DNA from: Lentisphaerota bacterium
Lineage (GTDB): Bacteria > Verrucomicrobiota > Kiritimatiellia > UBA8416 > JAIOPI01
Assembly (NCBI GenBank): GCA_021413965.1
Contig: JAIOPI010000021.1
Location: 62,001 to 126,000 of the forward strand
Direction of reading: 5' to 3'
DNA length: 64,000 nt
In this document: positions 7,554-15,224 of the stretch, one piece after another
Layout: each line of letters starts with the position of its first letter
Numbering within the stretch: position 1 is the stretch's first letter
Notes under the pieces: generated by a model
Told to the model about the DNA's origin: nothing
Seen by the model: only the letters and a program-made list of their open reading frames with translations
Databases searched by the model: none
Position numbers and translations under genes: made by a program

Positions 7554-10500
7554 ATGAAAACATGGACCCTCGGCGGGCCGTGGCGAGCGCGGTTTACCGT
7601 ACTTTCGGCGGGCCTCGGTGTGGGCTTGGGCGTCTTGGCATCGACGGCCCTCGCCCAGACGGCGGCGGAGGCGAAGAGCGCCGAGGACCAGCGCTATGCG
7701 GAGGGGTTGGTCCGCCTTGGGTTGCCCGAGTATGCGGACTTGGTTTTAAAGGGTCTGGGCAACGATCCGGCGACCAAGGCCCTGCGCCTGGAGAGCTCGC
7801 TGCAGCGGGGCGAGTTCGAGAAGGTGATTGGCATCATTGCCGCCGAGCCCGACCAGAACGCGCCCGCCACCTGGGCCATGCGGGCCACGCTCGCGAATGG
7901 CTATTTCGCCTGGGGCAAGTATGCGGAAGCCCGCAAGATCTACGACGAGTTTTTCGCCAAGTACAGCAATGGCGGCCCCCCGCCGGAGCTGAAGCAGTTC
8001 TATTACAACGCGGCCTACACCTTTGCCCAGATGCTCCAGCTCATGGGCGACACGCAGGCGGCCATCAAGGCCTACCGGTTCGGCCTGATCGGCTCGCCCG
8101 ACCGCGACACCAAGCGCCAGATCCAGGGCGACCTGGCTGACCTCCTGATGAAGCTGGCCGACGCCAGTGCCGGTGGCGACCGCGACAAGTACCTTGCCGA
8201 AGCGGACCAGATTGCCGACGAGCTGCTGTGGATACAGGACATCTGGTTCGGCAAGGCCATCGTGCTGAAGGCTCACAACCTGATGCTCAAAGGCGACATC
8301 GACGGCGCCATGGCGCTGGTCGACGACTACACGGACACGCTGCAATCGATCGAGCAGCAGCTACAGGCGATGTCGACGCCGACGGAAGACCTCACCCGGT
8401 TGAGCCCGATGGCGGAGGCGCGCTACCTGTTGGGGTCGATTGAACTGGAAGAGGCCAAGCGGGCGCTGGCGAAGGGCGACAAGGCGCACGCCATGGATCT
8501 GCTGGCGGGCAAGCAGGAGCAGCGCACCGGCAAGGCCGCGCGGCAGCTGCCGGGCGCCACCAAGCATTTCCTGAACGTGTTTGTGCGCTACCCGAACACC
8601 AAGTGGGCCGCCGACGCGGGCGCCCGGTTCGAGGAAACCCTGGGCATTCTAAAGAATGATCTGGGCAAGCAGGTCAAGTTCGAGGTGCCCGCCGAAGCCT
8701 GGCGCAAGGTGGAAGAGGCGCAGCTCAAGGAGGCGCGGGCGGCGTTCAATCTGCAGCAGTTCGAACCGGCCGCGGAACAGTACCAGAAGGTCCTGGCGCG
8801 GTTCCCGGAGGGCGAGAACGCGGTGGGTGCGCTGTCCGATCTGGCAACCTGCTACATCGAGCTGAACAACGACCTTTACGCGGACACGGTGATTGATTAC
8901 ATGGCCGAGCGCTTCAGCCACAACAAGCGCGTCAGCCAGCAGGCCGGCAACGCGGTGCTGAGCCTGGCGACCTCCTACGGCGAGCGCAAGCATCCCGAGC
9001 GCAAGGAGGCGGTTTACGAGGTGTTCTTCAAGCATTTCACGGAGCATCCGCTGACGGCCCGGCTGCTGGCCAGCGCCGGCGATAAATGCCTGACCGCGGG
9101 CGACCTCGAGGGCGCGCGCAAGTATTACGAGCGTGTGGTCCGGGAGCACGCGCGGAACCCCATCGTCTTCGATGCGCAGAGCAAGATCGCGACCACCTAC
9201 GAGCGGTCGGGGGACGTGACCAACCAGGTCCGGTCGCTGGAGACGTACGTCTCGCTTGCCACCAATAACAACGCGCGTCTCGATCACAGCCTGATTCGGA
9301 ACCTCTACCGGCTGGCCAGCGCGCAGCGCAAGCTGGGCAACTATCCGGCGGCGGTGAAGCGCTACAGTGAAATCGAACAGCGGCTGAGCGCGAAGCGCGA
9401 TGCGTACGAGATGAACAGCACGGAAACCGAGACCAACCAGGGGTTGCTGGAGGCGGCGCTGTTCTACAAGGCGGCTTGTTTCGCGCGTGCCGTGCCGCCG
9501 AAGGACAAGCCCGAGACGCTCTACAAGCAGAATGCGCTGCAGTTCTTCCTGCAGTTGGCGGACAAGTACCCGCAATCCAAGCTGACGCCGGCCGCGCTCA
9601 GCCAGGCGGGCACGCTTTGGACGGTGCTGGGCAACGCCGGGGAGGCGCAGAAGGCGTTCAACCGGCTGAAGCAGAACTACGGCGAGTCTCCCGAAGCCAA
9701 GAACGTGGACTTTCTGCTGGGGATGAGCCTGCTGGAGCTGGGCAAGCGCAATGAGGCCGTGGCGGTGTTCAAGCAGATGTTTTCCGGCGGCGGCCAGTAC
9801 AGCGACGCCCAGATCCTGACGGCGGGGGACGAGTTGTTAAAGGCCAAGGAGTACGCGATTGCCATCGAGGCGTTCGACCGGGTGCTGTCCACCGCGAAGC
9901 CGGACGAGCGCGGAAAGATCGAGCCGGCGCTGGCGGGCAAGGGCCGCGCCCTGGTGCTGCTGGGCAAGTATCCGGAGGGGGCCGCCACGCTTGAGGACCT
10001 CTTCAAGCGGTATCCGAAGTCGGCCTTCACGGTGGAGTCAAGCTACGCCTTGAGCAAGGCCTACGCCGAACAGGCGGCCGTGGAGAAGGACGGCGGCAAG
10101 CGGTTTGATTTGTTCAATGAATCCATCAAGGCCATGAAGAACGTGGTGGCGCGGGACACCTCCGTCGAGCGGCGCGGCGACGTCCAGGTGCAGGTCGGGC
10201 GCATCAGCGAGTTGAAGGCCAAGTCCGAGGCGGATAATGGCGGGACACCGGAGAAGGTCAGCGAATACCGTGATCAGGCCATCGCCACGTACCAGGCGAT
10301 GATTCTTTTTGAGGATGCCAAGGATCAGAAGATCCGGCCGTACCTGGAGGAAGCCTATCATCGCTGCCTGGCCCTGTTCCTGGAGAGCGAACGCTGGCAG
10401 GATCTGTACAACGACGCGAGCGGTTACTTGAGCAAGTTCCCGAACGGAAAGTACCTGTTGGAAGCCCGCCAGTGGCGCAGCCAGGCGAACGCGCGGTTGG

Positions 10501-10595
10501 CCGCCCAAGGGGAGAATATGGCGGCTCCGGCAGGGGCCCCCACCGCGACGCCGGCACCAGCGCCTGAGACGGCCACGCCCGGAGCGGCACCGTGA
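7554..10595 (+). CDS. Large secreted tetratricopeptide-repeat protein
   Basis: A 1013-residue protein with an N-terminal signal peptide ending near LASTALA-QT, followed almost throughout by helical repeats of TPR type, for example YAEARKIYDEFFAKY, AAEQYQKVLARFPEG, GARKYYERVVREHARNP, AAVKRYSEIEQRL and EYAIAIEAFDRVL. The last ~30 residues are Ala/Pro-rich. It should sit in the periplasm as a protein-interaction scaffold. The ATG at 7554 is used because the signal peptide starts there; no clear ribosome-binding site is visible. It heads an operon with a second repeat protein, ExbB, two ExbD proteins and two membrane-anchored toroids, so I infer that it is a periplasmic partner of that machine. 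Confidence 0.85.
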   Translation: MKTWTLGGPWRARFTVLSAGLGVGLGVLASTALAQTAAEAKSAEDQRYAEGLVRLGLPEYADLVLKGLGNDPATKALRLESSLQRGEFEKVIGIIAAEPDQNAPATWAMRATLANGYFAWGKYAEARKIYDEFFAKYSNGGPPPELKQFYYNAAYTFAQMLQLMGDTQAAIKAYRFGLIGSPDRDTKRQIQGDLADLLMKLADASAGGDRDKYLAEADQIADELLWIQDIWFGKAIVLKAHNLMLKGDIDGAMALVDDYTDTLQSIEQQLQAMSTPTEDLTRLSPMAEARYLLGSIELEEAKRALAKGDKAHAMDLLAGKQEQRTGKAARQLPGATKHFLNVFVRYPNTKWAADAGARFEETLGILKNDLGKQVKFEVPAEAWRKVEEAQLKEARAAFNLQQFEPAAEQYQKVLARFPEGENAVGALSDLATCYIELNNDLYADTVIDYMAERFSHNKRVSQQAGNAVLSLATSYGERKHPERKEAVYEVFFKHFTEHPLTARLLASAGDKCLTAGDLEGARKYYERVVREHARNPIVFDAQSKIATTYERSGDVTNQVRSLETYVSLATNNNARLDHSLIRNLYRLASAQRKLGNYPAAVKRYSEIEQRLSAKRDAYEMNSTETETNQGLLEAALFYKAACFARAVPPKDKPETLYKQNALQFFLQLADKYPQSKLTPAALSQAGTLWTVLGNAGEAQKAFNRLKQNYGESPEAKNVDFLLGMSLLELGKRNEAVAVFKQMFSGGGQYSDAQILTAGDELLKAKEYAIAIEAFDRVLSTAKPDERGKIEPALAGKGRALVLLGKYPEGAATLEDLFKRYPKSAFTVESSYALSKAYAEQAAVEKDGGKRFDLFNESIKAMKNVVARDTSVERRGDVQVQVGRISELKAKSEADNGGTPEKVSEYRDQAIATYQAMILFEDAKDQKIRPYLEEAYHRCLALFLESERWQDLYNDASGYLSKFPNGKYLLEARQWRSQANARLAAQGENMAAPAGAPTATPAPAPETATPGAAP

Positions 10596-10627
10596 AGCGG
10601 ATTTCAAGGCAGCAGAAGGAGGCAGAC

Positions 10628-11455
10628 ATGAACGCCATTTTGACGTGGATCCAAACCCGGCGCGGACTGACGGCGCTGTGCGTGATCGCGGCCGTGCTGA
10701 CCGTCCGCACGGCATCGGCGCAAGTGCAGGGCGAGATCGTGAAGGCGGGGACGGGGCAGTCCATCCGCGGGGCCATCGCCTGGTGGGCGAGCACGAAGCA
10801 GTACGAAGTCAGTGCCGAAGGCGCTCGCACGGTTGTCCCGCTGAACCAGGTGGCGTCGGTGCGGGTGGCGCCGCCGGCGGCCATGGCGGCGGCCATTCAG
10901 GCCGTGCGGGGCGGGCAGACCAGCGGCGCTCCGGTCGCCGCCCTGGAGAAGATCGTCAATGACTATCTGATGCTTGAGCACGATTTGACGGCGATGCGCT
11001 GGGTGGCGGACGCGTACCTGAAGCGAGGGGACGGCAAGGCGGCGGCGCCCTTGTTCGACAAGGTGATGGCCGACCGCACGCCGGCCTCCCTGCCGCAGGA
11101 GACGATGCGCGCTTACTGGGATGTGCTGCTGGCGGCGGAGCGGTTCCCTGAACTGCGCAAGGAGCTGTCGTGGGCGATCGAGCAGGGGCCCCGGCCGCTG
11201 GCCGCGACGGCGCAGCTGCTGCGGGGATCCATGGACATGCAGCGCAAGCAATACAAGGATGCGCTGGTCGAGGGGTATCTGCGCACGATCGTCCTCTTCC
11301 AGGACGTGCGCGAGGTCCAGCCGGAAGCCCTCTACAAGGCCACGCGGTGTTTCGAGGAACTCGGCGAAAGCGGCAATGCCGAGAAGATGCGCAAAAAACT
11401 GTTGGCGGAGTATCCGGACAGTACCTATAGTAAACAGGTTAATTCTGGCGGCTGA
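10628..11455 (+). CDS. Exported TPR-like helical protein
   Basis: This 275-residue protein has a signal peptide ending around TVRTASA-QV, a short beta-rich N-terminal segment (GEIVKAGTGQSIRGAIAWW, then a VSVR-like strand), and helical TPR-like repeats through the C-terminus (YLKRGDGKAAAPLFDKVM, FEELGESGNAEKMRKKLL). The start at 10628 has a near-ideal AGAAGGAGG six bases upstream; a GTG at 10592 that overlaps the preceding gene is not favoured. It lies 32 bases after the giant TPR gene and 61 bases before exbB. The role is not known; the context suggests a periplasmic adaptor. Confidence 0.75.
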   Translation: MNAILTWIQTRRGLTALCVIAAVLTVRTASAQVQGEIVKAGTGQSIRGAIAWWASTKQYEVSAEGARTVVPLNQVASVRVAPPAAMAAAIQAVRGGQTSGAPVAALEKIVNDYLMLEHDLTAMRWVADAYLKRGDGKAAAPLFDKVMADRTPASLPQETMRAYWDVLLAAERFPELRKELSWAIEQGPRPLAATAQLLRGSMDMQRKQYKDALVEGYLRTIVLFQDVREVQPEALYKATRCFEELGESGNAEKMRKKLLAEYPDSTYSKQVNSGG

Positions 11456-11516
11456 CCGCCGCCAGCGGGCTTTCGGGCCGGACTGCGGGATGTTCAACAA
11501 AAGGACACGCTCACCC

Positions 11517-12326
11517 ATGAAGAACCGATTCTCACTCCTCTGGTGCACACTGGCTTTTGTCGGATTGATGGGGGTGCGTACCCTGGCGCAGGACGCCGCC
11601 GCGCCTGCGGCGGCGGATGCTGCTGCAGAGCCCGCGGCCGGGCAACTGGTGGCCGCGGACGGCCAGAGCCCCCCGCCCGCCAACAAGGACACAGGTGGAT
11701 TCTGGGCCGTGGTGTTCGGCTCCGGCTGGCTGGGTGTGGCGCTGTGGTTCGCGCTGTTTGCCGCCGGCGGCATTGCCGTCTACCTCGCGGTTGACAGCTG
11801 TATCACGGTGCGCGTCAAGCGCATCATGCCCGACGCCCTCGTGAAGAACGTCACGGCCGCCATGGCCGAAGGCGACGTTTTGAAGGCGCTGAAGAACTGC
11901 GAAGACGAACCCGGTCCGCTGGCGAACATTTTGCAGGCCGGATTCGGACACGTGGAAGAAGGCTTTGACGTCATCCAGGAGGCCGTCACCACGGCCGCGG
12001 ATCTGGAAACGGAACGCATGATGCAGAAGCTGACGTGGATGTCGGTGGTGGCCAACCTGTCGACCATGCTGGGGCTGCTCGGTACGGTGCAAGGTATGAT
12101 CGTGGCCTTCGCCTCGCTGGCCACCGGCGCCCCGGACATCGGCGTGCTGGCGCTGGCCATTTCCCAGGCGCTCTACACGACGGCGGCCGGCTTGACCATC
12201 GCGGTGCCCTGCATCGCCACGTTCTATGCGCTGCGCAACAATGCGAACACGATCATCCTGCGCATGGAAGCGCTGACCATGGAGCTCATCAAGGATCTCC
12301 GGAACGTCGAAGTCGTCGAGGAATAA
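11517..12326 (+). CDS. exbB: ExbB/TolQ/MotA-family proton channel subunit with signal sequence
   Basis: A 269-residue inner-membrane protein. The N-terminus looks like a cleavable signal (MKNRFSLLWCTLAFVGLMG) followed by an Ala/Pro spacer, one membrane helix (about residues 62-85), a cytoplasmic helical region, and the conserved pair of C-terminal helices with LSTMLGLLGTVQGMI and ALYTTAAGLTIAVPCIA. These segments form the pentameric channel that, with ExbD, uses the proton gradient to move a periplasmic effector. The ATG at 11517 is preceded by AAAAGGA. It is followed by two exbD genes, a common arrangement, but the usual TonB slot holds toroid proteins. Confidence 0.88.
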   Translation: MKNRFSLLWCTLAFVGLMGVRTLAQDAAAPAAADAAAEPAAGQLVAADGQSPPPANKDTGGFWAVVFGSGWLGVALWFALFAAGGIAVYLAVDSCITVRVKRIMPDALVKNVTAAMAEGDVLKALKNCEDEPGPLANILQAGFGHVEEGFDVIQEAVTTAADLETERMMQKLTWMSVVANLSTMLGLLGTVQGMIVAFASLATGAPDIGVLALAISQALYTTAAGLTIAVPCIATFYALRNNANTIILRMEALTMELIKDLRNVEVVEE

Positions 12327-12353
12327 CGCCTCGCGGCGACGGGAGTCCCCGGC

Positions 12354-12767
12354 ATGAAGCGCAAGCTCGAAGATCCGACGCTCGACATGACCCCCATGAT
12401 CGACGTGGTCTTCCAGTTGATCATCTTCTTCGTCGTCACCGTCACGATGTCGAAGGAGCTCAACCGCGACATCAAGCTGGAACAGGGGCCCCACGGGCCC
12501 GAGATTGGCTCGGAGCAGGACAGCCGCACGTTCGAGATCGAGGTCGACAAGCGCGGCTGGATTTCCACCCGCAACGTGCAGCTCACCAAGGGCCGGCTCG
12601 AGGAGATTCTCCAGTCGCGTTACAACAAGTACGGCTCGTTCCCGGTGCTCATCCGAGGCGATTTCCGCACCGAGCATCGCGACATCCGCGCCGTTATGGA
12701 CATTTGCACCAAGGTCGGGCTTTGGAAGGTCAGCTTCGTGGCCATCAAGGTGAAGGCGACCTCCTAA
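12354..12767 (+). CDS. exbD: ExbD/TolR-family protein (first copy)
   Basis: This 137-residue subunit has a short cytoplasmic N-terminus, one membrane helix containing the family signature TPMIDVVFQLIIFF with the proton-carrying Asp, and a periplasmic domain (about residues 45-137) ending in a mixed helix/strand fold. It starts 27 bases after exbB. The stop codon TAA shares its last A with the ATG of the second exbD, so translation is likely coupled. Confidence 0.9.
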   Translation: MKRKLEDPTLDMTPMIDVVFQLIIFFVVTVTMSKELNRDIKLEQGPHGPEIGSEQDSRTFEIEVDKRGWISTRNVQLTKGRLEEILQSRYNKYGSFPVLIRGDFRTEHRDIRAVMDICTKVGLWKVSFVAIKVKATS

Positions 12768-13186
12768 TGAAGAAGCGCGAGCGCAAGGCCGTAGAATCGG
12801 TTCAGCTGGAAATGACGCCGATGATCGACGTCGTCTTCCAATTGTTGATTTTCTTTCTCGTGACGCTGAAGCAGGACGACATCTGGTCGCACTTGGACGT
12901 GGCGCGGCCGGCCGCGGATTCTGCCGCCAAGCCGGAGGAGAAAGTCGATCTGCTGGAGATTATCGTTTACAACGAGCACAAGCTCGGGGGCGAGGGCTTC
13001 TCGCTGCGCGGCAACCAGGTGCGCCTGTCGGATTTGACATCCCATCTCAAGCGCGTGGCTTCCTTCAGCAAGAATGTCTCCGTGATTATCAAGTGCACCG
13101 GCGATTCGCGCCATGCCAACCTGGTGAAATTGCTGGATGTATGCGCGGAAGCCGGCCTCAAGAATCTGTCGGTTTTCAGCCTGTAA
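12767..13186 (+). CDS. exbD: ExbD/TolR-family protein (second copy)
   Basis: This 139-residue protein is divergent from the first copy but keeps the signature TPMIDVVFQLLIFFLVT with the channel Asp. Its periplasmic region ends HANLVKLLDVCAEAGLKNLSVFSL, typical of the family. The ATG overlaps the preceding stop by one base (TAATG). Two different ExbD copies could form a heterodimer inside the ExbB ring, since ExbD is dimeric in characterised complexes; that is an inference. Confidence 0.9.
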   Translation: MKKRERKAVESVQLEMTPMIDVVFQLLIFFLVTLKQDDIWSHLDVARPAADSAAKPEEKVDLLEIIVYNEHKLGGEGFSLRGNQVRLSDLTSHLKRVASFSKNVSVIIKCTGDSRHANLVKLLDVCAEAGLKNLSVFSL

Positions 13187-13294
13187 TCGCCGCGGCCGGT
13201 GCGCCGGCTAAGAGGCGGCCGACGGGATTCGTTATAACGATGGCGGGGCCGTCCCGCGTGCCATCCCTGTTGCCGGAAGCTTGAAGGGTTGACC

Positions 13295-14956
13295 ATGAGT
13301 ACCGAAAAGCACGAAATCATCGGGCCGCAGCCCACCGAAGGCCATCACAGTTTGATGGAGATTTTCGACGAACTGACCTTCTTGGAGAAGTGGAAGAAGG
13401 TCTTTCATGGTCTGAAGCAGCCGAAGGACAGCGGGGAATACAAGTACGCCCGGCTTCAGCTCCTTCGGCTATGGGCACCATTCGCGGCAGTTGCCGTTCC
13501 CGCCTTCCTGATTCTGCTGATGGTGTCGCTTGGGGTGACGCAGGCAAGCAAGCGTGAGTACGAGGTCCAGGTCATGGAGCCCGAGGCCATGGAGGAGCTG
13601 GACGAGGAAACCGAAAAGCTCATCGAGGAAATCGAGCCACCGGAGCCGATCGAGACGGACGTTCCGGACGAGGCGAACATCAACAATGAAGTGGTGACCG
13701 AGAACACCACGGTGGGGCCGGCGACGGACTTCAGCCCGCAGCCCGCCCAGCTGGATTCCGTGGCCATCACCAAGAGCCCGGTGGTGTTGCGGGGTATTCT
13801 GGGCAGCCGGAACCCCGGCGCGCGCGGTTCGGCGCTGGCGGGGTTTGGCGGCAGCGCGGCCACGGAGCGCTCGGTGCTGCTGTCTCTGCGCTGGCTGAAG
13901 AAGTATCAGGAGCCGGACGGGAGCTGGAGCACGGGGTCCGGTGGCTCGGAGAACCAGTACGGCGGCGCCAAGCCGGCCATGACGGGACTGGCCTTGCTGA
14001 CGTTTCTGGCGCATGGCGAAACGCCGGCGTCCGACGAGTTCGGGCCGACCGTTGAGCGGGCCATCAAGTGGCTCGTGTCCAATCAGGAGGAGAACGGGGA
14101 TTTCAAGGGCAAGGATGAGCACAACTACAGCCAGCCCATCGCGACCTATGCCTTGTGCGAGGCGTTTGCACTCACTCGGATCCCCATGGTCAAGACCGCG
14201 GCGGAAAAATCGGTGACACGCATCGTCAAGGGGCAGAACCCGGTCGGGTTCCTGTGGAATTACAATTTTGATCCCAGGGCCCTTATGAAGGCCAATTCTC
14301 CCGGTGATCGCAACGACCTGTCGTATGCGGGCTGGTGCATGCAGGCCTTGAAGGCCGCCAGCACGGCAGGCGTGGAAGTGGAGGGGCTGGCCGAGGCCAA
14401 GAAGAAGGCCATCGAAGGCATGCGCAAGAATTCTGCGACCGGTGCCGATGGCACGGTGGGGTTTGGCTACTCCGGCCCCGCTCAGGAGCCCATCACCAGT
14501 GCGGGCACGCTGTGCATGATGCTGCTGGGGGCGGGTAAATCCAAGGAAGTCAATGGAGCCGTCCTCTGGCTGAAGCGGGTGGACTGCGACTGGGCAAAAC
14601 CCTGGTCGGATAGCCCGCTGTATCACTGGTACTACGTGACGCAGGTCAAGTTTCACTCCGGTGGCGGCACCTGGGCCGAATGGAACAAGCAGTTTTCCCC
14701 GCAGCTGGTGAAGAATCAGATTGTCGTCAAGGATGCCATTGCCGACTCCAAGGGCAAGCTGGCGGACATCGGGTACTGGAAGCCGGCGGGACCGAAAGAG
14801 TATTGCCAGGGCTATGTGTACAACACGACGCTGTGCGCCTTGATGCTTCAGGTCTACTATCGGTACCTGCCGACCTACAAGACGCCTGAAGCGGTGGAGG
14901 AAGCTGCCACCACACTCTCCGACGAGAACAAGGACATCGACGTCCAGATTCTCTGA
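13295..14956 (+). CDS. TonB-like membrane-anchored alpha/alpha-toroid protein (copy A)
   Basis: A 553-residue protein: a cytoplasmic N-terminus (1-55) ending GEYKYARLQLLRL, one membrane helix (about 57-81), a very acidic Pro/Glu linker (about 90-125, EELDEETEKLIEEIEPPEP), a short low-complexity segment, and an alpha/alpha-toroid (about 185-540) with QW-like repeats KYQEPDGSWS and NQEENGDF and the motifs YSQPIATYAL, WNYNFDP and HWYYVTQ. The topology matches TonB (N-in, single helix, stiff periplasmic linker) but the end domain is squalene-cyclase-like and lacks DXDD. The ATG at 13295 has GAAGGG six bases upstream. It follows exbB-exbD-exbD directly and may be the effector they move. Annotators may call it a terpene cyclase; I do not support that as a function. 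Confidence 0.8.
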   Translation: MSTEKHEIIGPQPTEGHHSLMEIFDELTFLEKWKKVFHGLKQPKDSGEYKYARLQLLRLWAPFAAVAVPAFLILLMVSLGVTQASKREYEVQVMEPEAMEELDEETEKLIEEIEPPEPIETDVPDEANINNEVVTENTTVGPATDFSPQPAQLDSVAITKSPVVLRGILGSRNPGARGSALAGFGGSAATERSVLLSLRWLKKYQEPDGSWSTGSGGSENQYGGAKPAMTGLALLTFLAHGETPASDEFGPTVERAIKWLVSNQEENGDFKGKDEHNYSQPIATYALCEAFALTRIPMVKTAAEKSVTRIVKGQNPVGFLWNYNFDPRALMKANSPGDRNDLSYAGWCMQALKAASTAGVEVEGLAEAKKKAIEGMRKNSATGADGTVGFGYSGPAQEPITSAGTLCMMLLGAGKSKEVNGAVLWLKRVDCDWAKPWSDSPLYHWYYVTQVKFHSGGGTWAEWNKQFSPQLVKNQIVVKDAIADSKGKLADIGYWKPAGPKEYCQGYVYNTTLCALMLQVYYRYLPTYKTPEAVEEAATTLSDENKDIDVQIL

Positions 14957-15028
14957 GTTTGCGGTTCAGCGCCCGGGCCGTTGCGCTGCCTTTTCAGCCG
15001 TCCCTTTCCTTCGAACAGGGCGAGGGGC

Positions 15029-15048
15029 CGGAGCGCGCGCACGCTCCG
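15029..15048 (+). terminator. Hairpin between the two toroid genes
   Basis: CGGAGCG and CGCTCCG pair across a six-base loop, followed by CCTTTCC. It is 72 bases after the stop of copy A. A weak terminator or mRNA-processing hairpin that could lower expression of copy B. Confidence 0.35.
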
Positions 15049-15224
15049 CCTTTCCGCGTTCACCTCCCGTGCCTCACGTTTCCGCGTCCACCATTCGATA
15101 CCCGGCCTTCGCCGTAGCGCTGGTGCGATGGGCTCTAAGCCTGCTGGGCGCACGAACGTTTGAATGATAGAGGGCGGCGTGATTGGTGCGGCAAGCCGCC
15201 CGGGGTTGCCGAAGGGAGGCGAGC

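Noticed and set aside
11532..12677. 381-codon minus-strand frame over exbB/exbD
   Set aside because: Opposite strand encodes unmistakable ExbB and ExbD; this frame has no family features.
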